Shown here piece by piece: positions 63,693 through 64,000 of a stretch of 64,000 bases of DNA (the first letter of the stretch is position 1; each line of letters starts with the position of its first letter). The stretch is taken from assembly GCA_026182355.1 (NCBI GenBank), contig JAPFBL010000068.1:8221001-8285000 (forward strand), given 5' to 3'. The position numbers were made by a program, and so were the translations under genes. This DNA comes from Hermatobates lingyangjiaoensis. Its lineage: Eukaryota > Arthropoda > Insecta > Hemiptera > Hermatobatidae. Under the pieces are notes generated by a model. It was not told where the DNA came from and made no database searches. It saw only the letters and a program-made list of their open reading frames with translations.

Positions 63693-64000
63693 AAGAGTTG
63701 TTTTGTTATATAGGTTTGGTCACCTTCATATAATCGAGTTTATATATTTAATTTGATGAGAAATGTTCCAGTTACAAATGTGTGGGCAAAGCGAAAAGTT
63801 TTAGCTGTTGTCATAACTAGGTGAACGTGCGCTAATTCATTTTAATTAATTTTGTTTTCTCTCTTTAACAAAGAAGTCTGTCCTTTGTTACTTTTTGTAT
63901 CACAACCATATATTTTTATGACTAATCATACTTAATAGTGTAAAGAATAACTACAGGCTAGAATGTAGTTTAAACAACATGTATAGTATAATACTGTAAG

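Overview
This is nuclear DNA from an animal. It is AT-rich, carries intron-split genes with GT..AG borders, and about half of it is mobile-element debris. The conserved proteins are typical of bilaterians. The mix of Penelope-like elements, mariner, hAT, Helitron and several LINE families, with long AT-rich introns and many (TA)n microsatellites, suggests an arthropod, perhaps a chelicerate. The sequence alone does not prove this. No bacterial or organellar genes, CRISPR array, tRNA or rRNA gene was seen.

Five host genes can be assembled by joining exons in frame. (1) 75-5784, +: the C-terminal end of condensin II subunit H2 (NCAPH2); its 5' part lies outside the window. (2) 11435-12520, -: URI1, a prefoldin-like RPB5 partner, in one coding exon. 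(3) 13315-25526, +: CDC7 kinase, nine coding exons, 492 aa, with a full set of kinase motifs. (4) 37275-43502, -: calcineurin subunit B, six coding exons, 170 aa, the first coding exon being only the ATG. (5) 43769-56542, +: LRRC58, four exons, 372 aa; its last exon lies beyond a 10.6-kb intron, and a cysteine cluster is split by that intron. URI1/CDC7 and calcineurin B/LRRC58 are divergent pairs with short shared upstream regions (about 0.8 kb and 0.27 kb).

The rest is introns and intergenic DNA with decayed mobile elements. These are: RNase H/RT pieces of LINEs (888-1815, 18230-19340), an RTE-like tail (41040-41530), an L2-like 5' end (39870-40085), a hAT-like pair of ends enclosing tandem Penelope pieces (16075-17861), a 459-bp hAT-type MITE with an 8-bp target duplication (29192-29650), a Helitron helicase remnant with a hairpin-CTAG 3' end (47735-48486), an internally deleted mariner (58805-59560) and a second mariner remnant (62225-62640).

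The most striking signal is a superfamily of foldback units, mostly embedded in (TA)n tracts, at 9.7-11.4, 23.9-24.8, 27.0-28.8, 38.0-39.6, 48.5-53.6, 58.6-60.0 and 61.0-62.0 kb. Many carry a hairpin of the form CTGANGA-n-stem-GAAA. This resembles the hammerhead ribozyme core, and in at least a dozen copies it is followed within about 20 nt by a GTAAGT/GTGAGT splice-donor-like motif. The stems differ in sequence between families but keep pairing. Two units are attached, in the same orientation, to Penelope GIY-YIG endonuclease remnants (28238-28540 and 38899-39180), which links at least these to the terminal repeats of Penelope-like retroelements.
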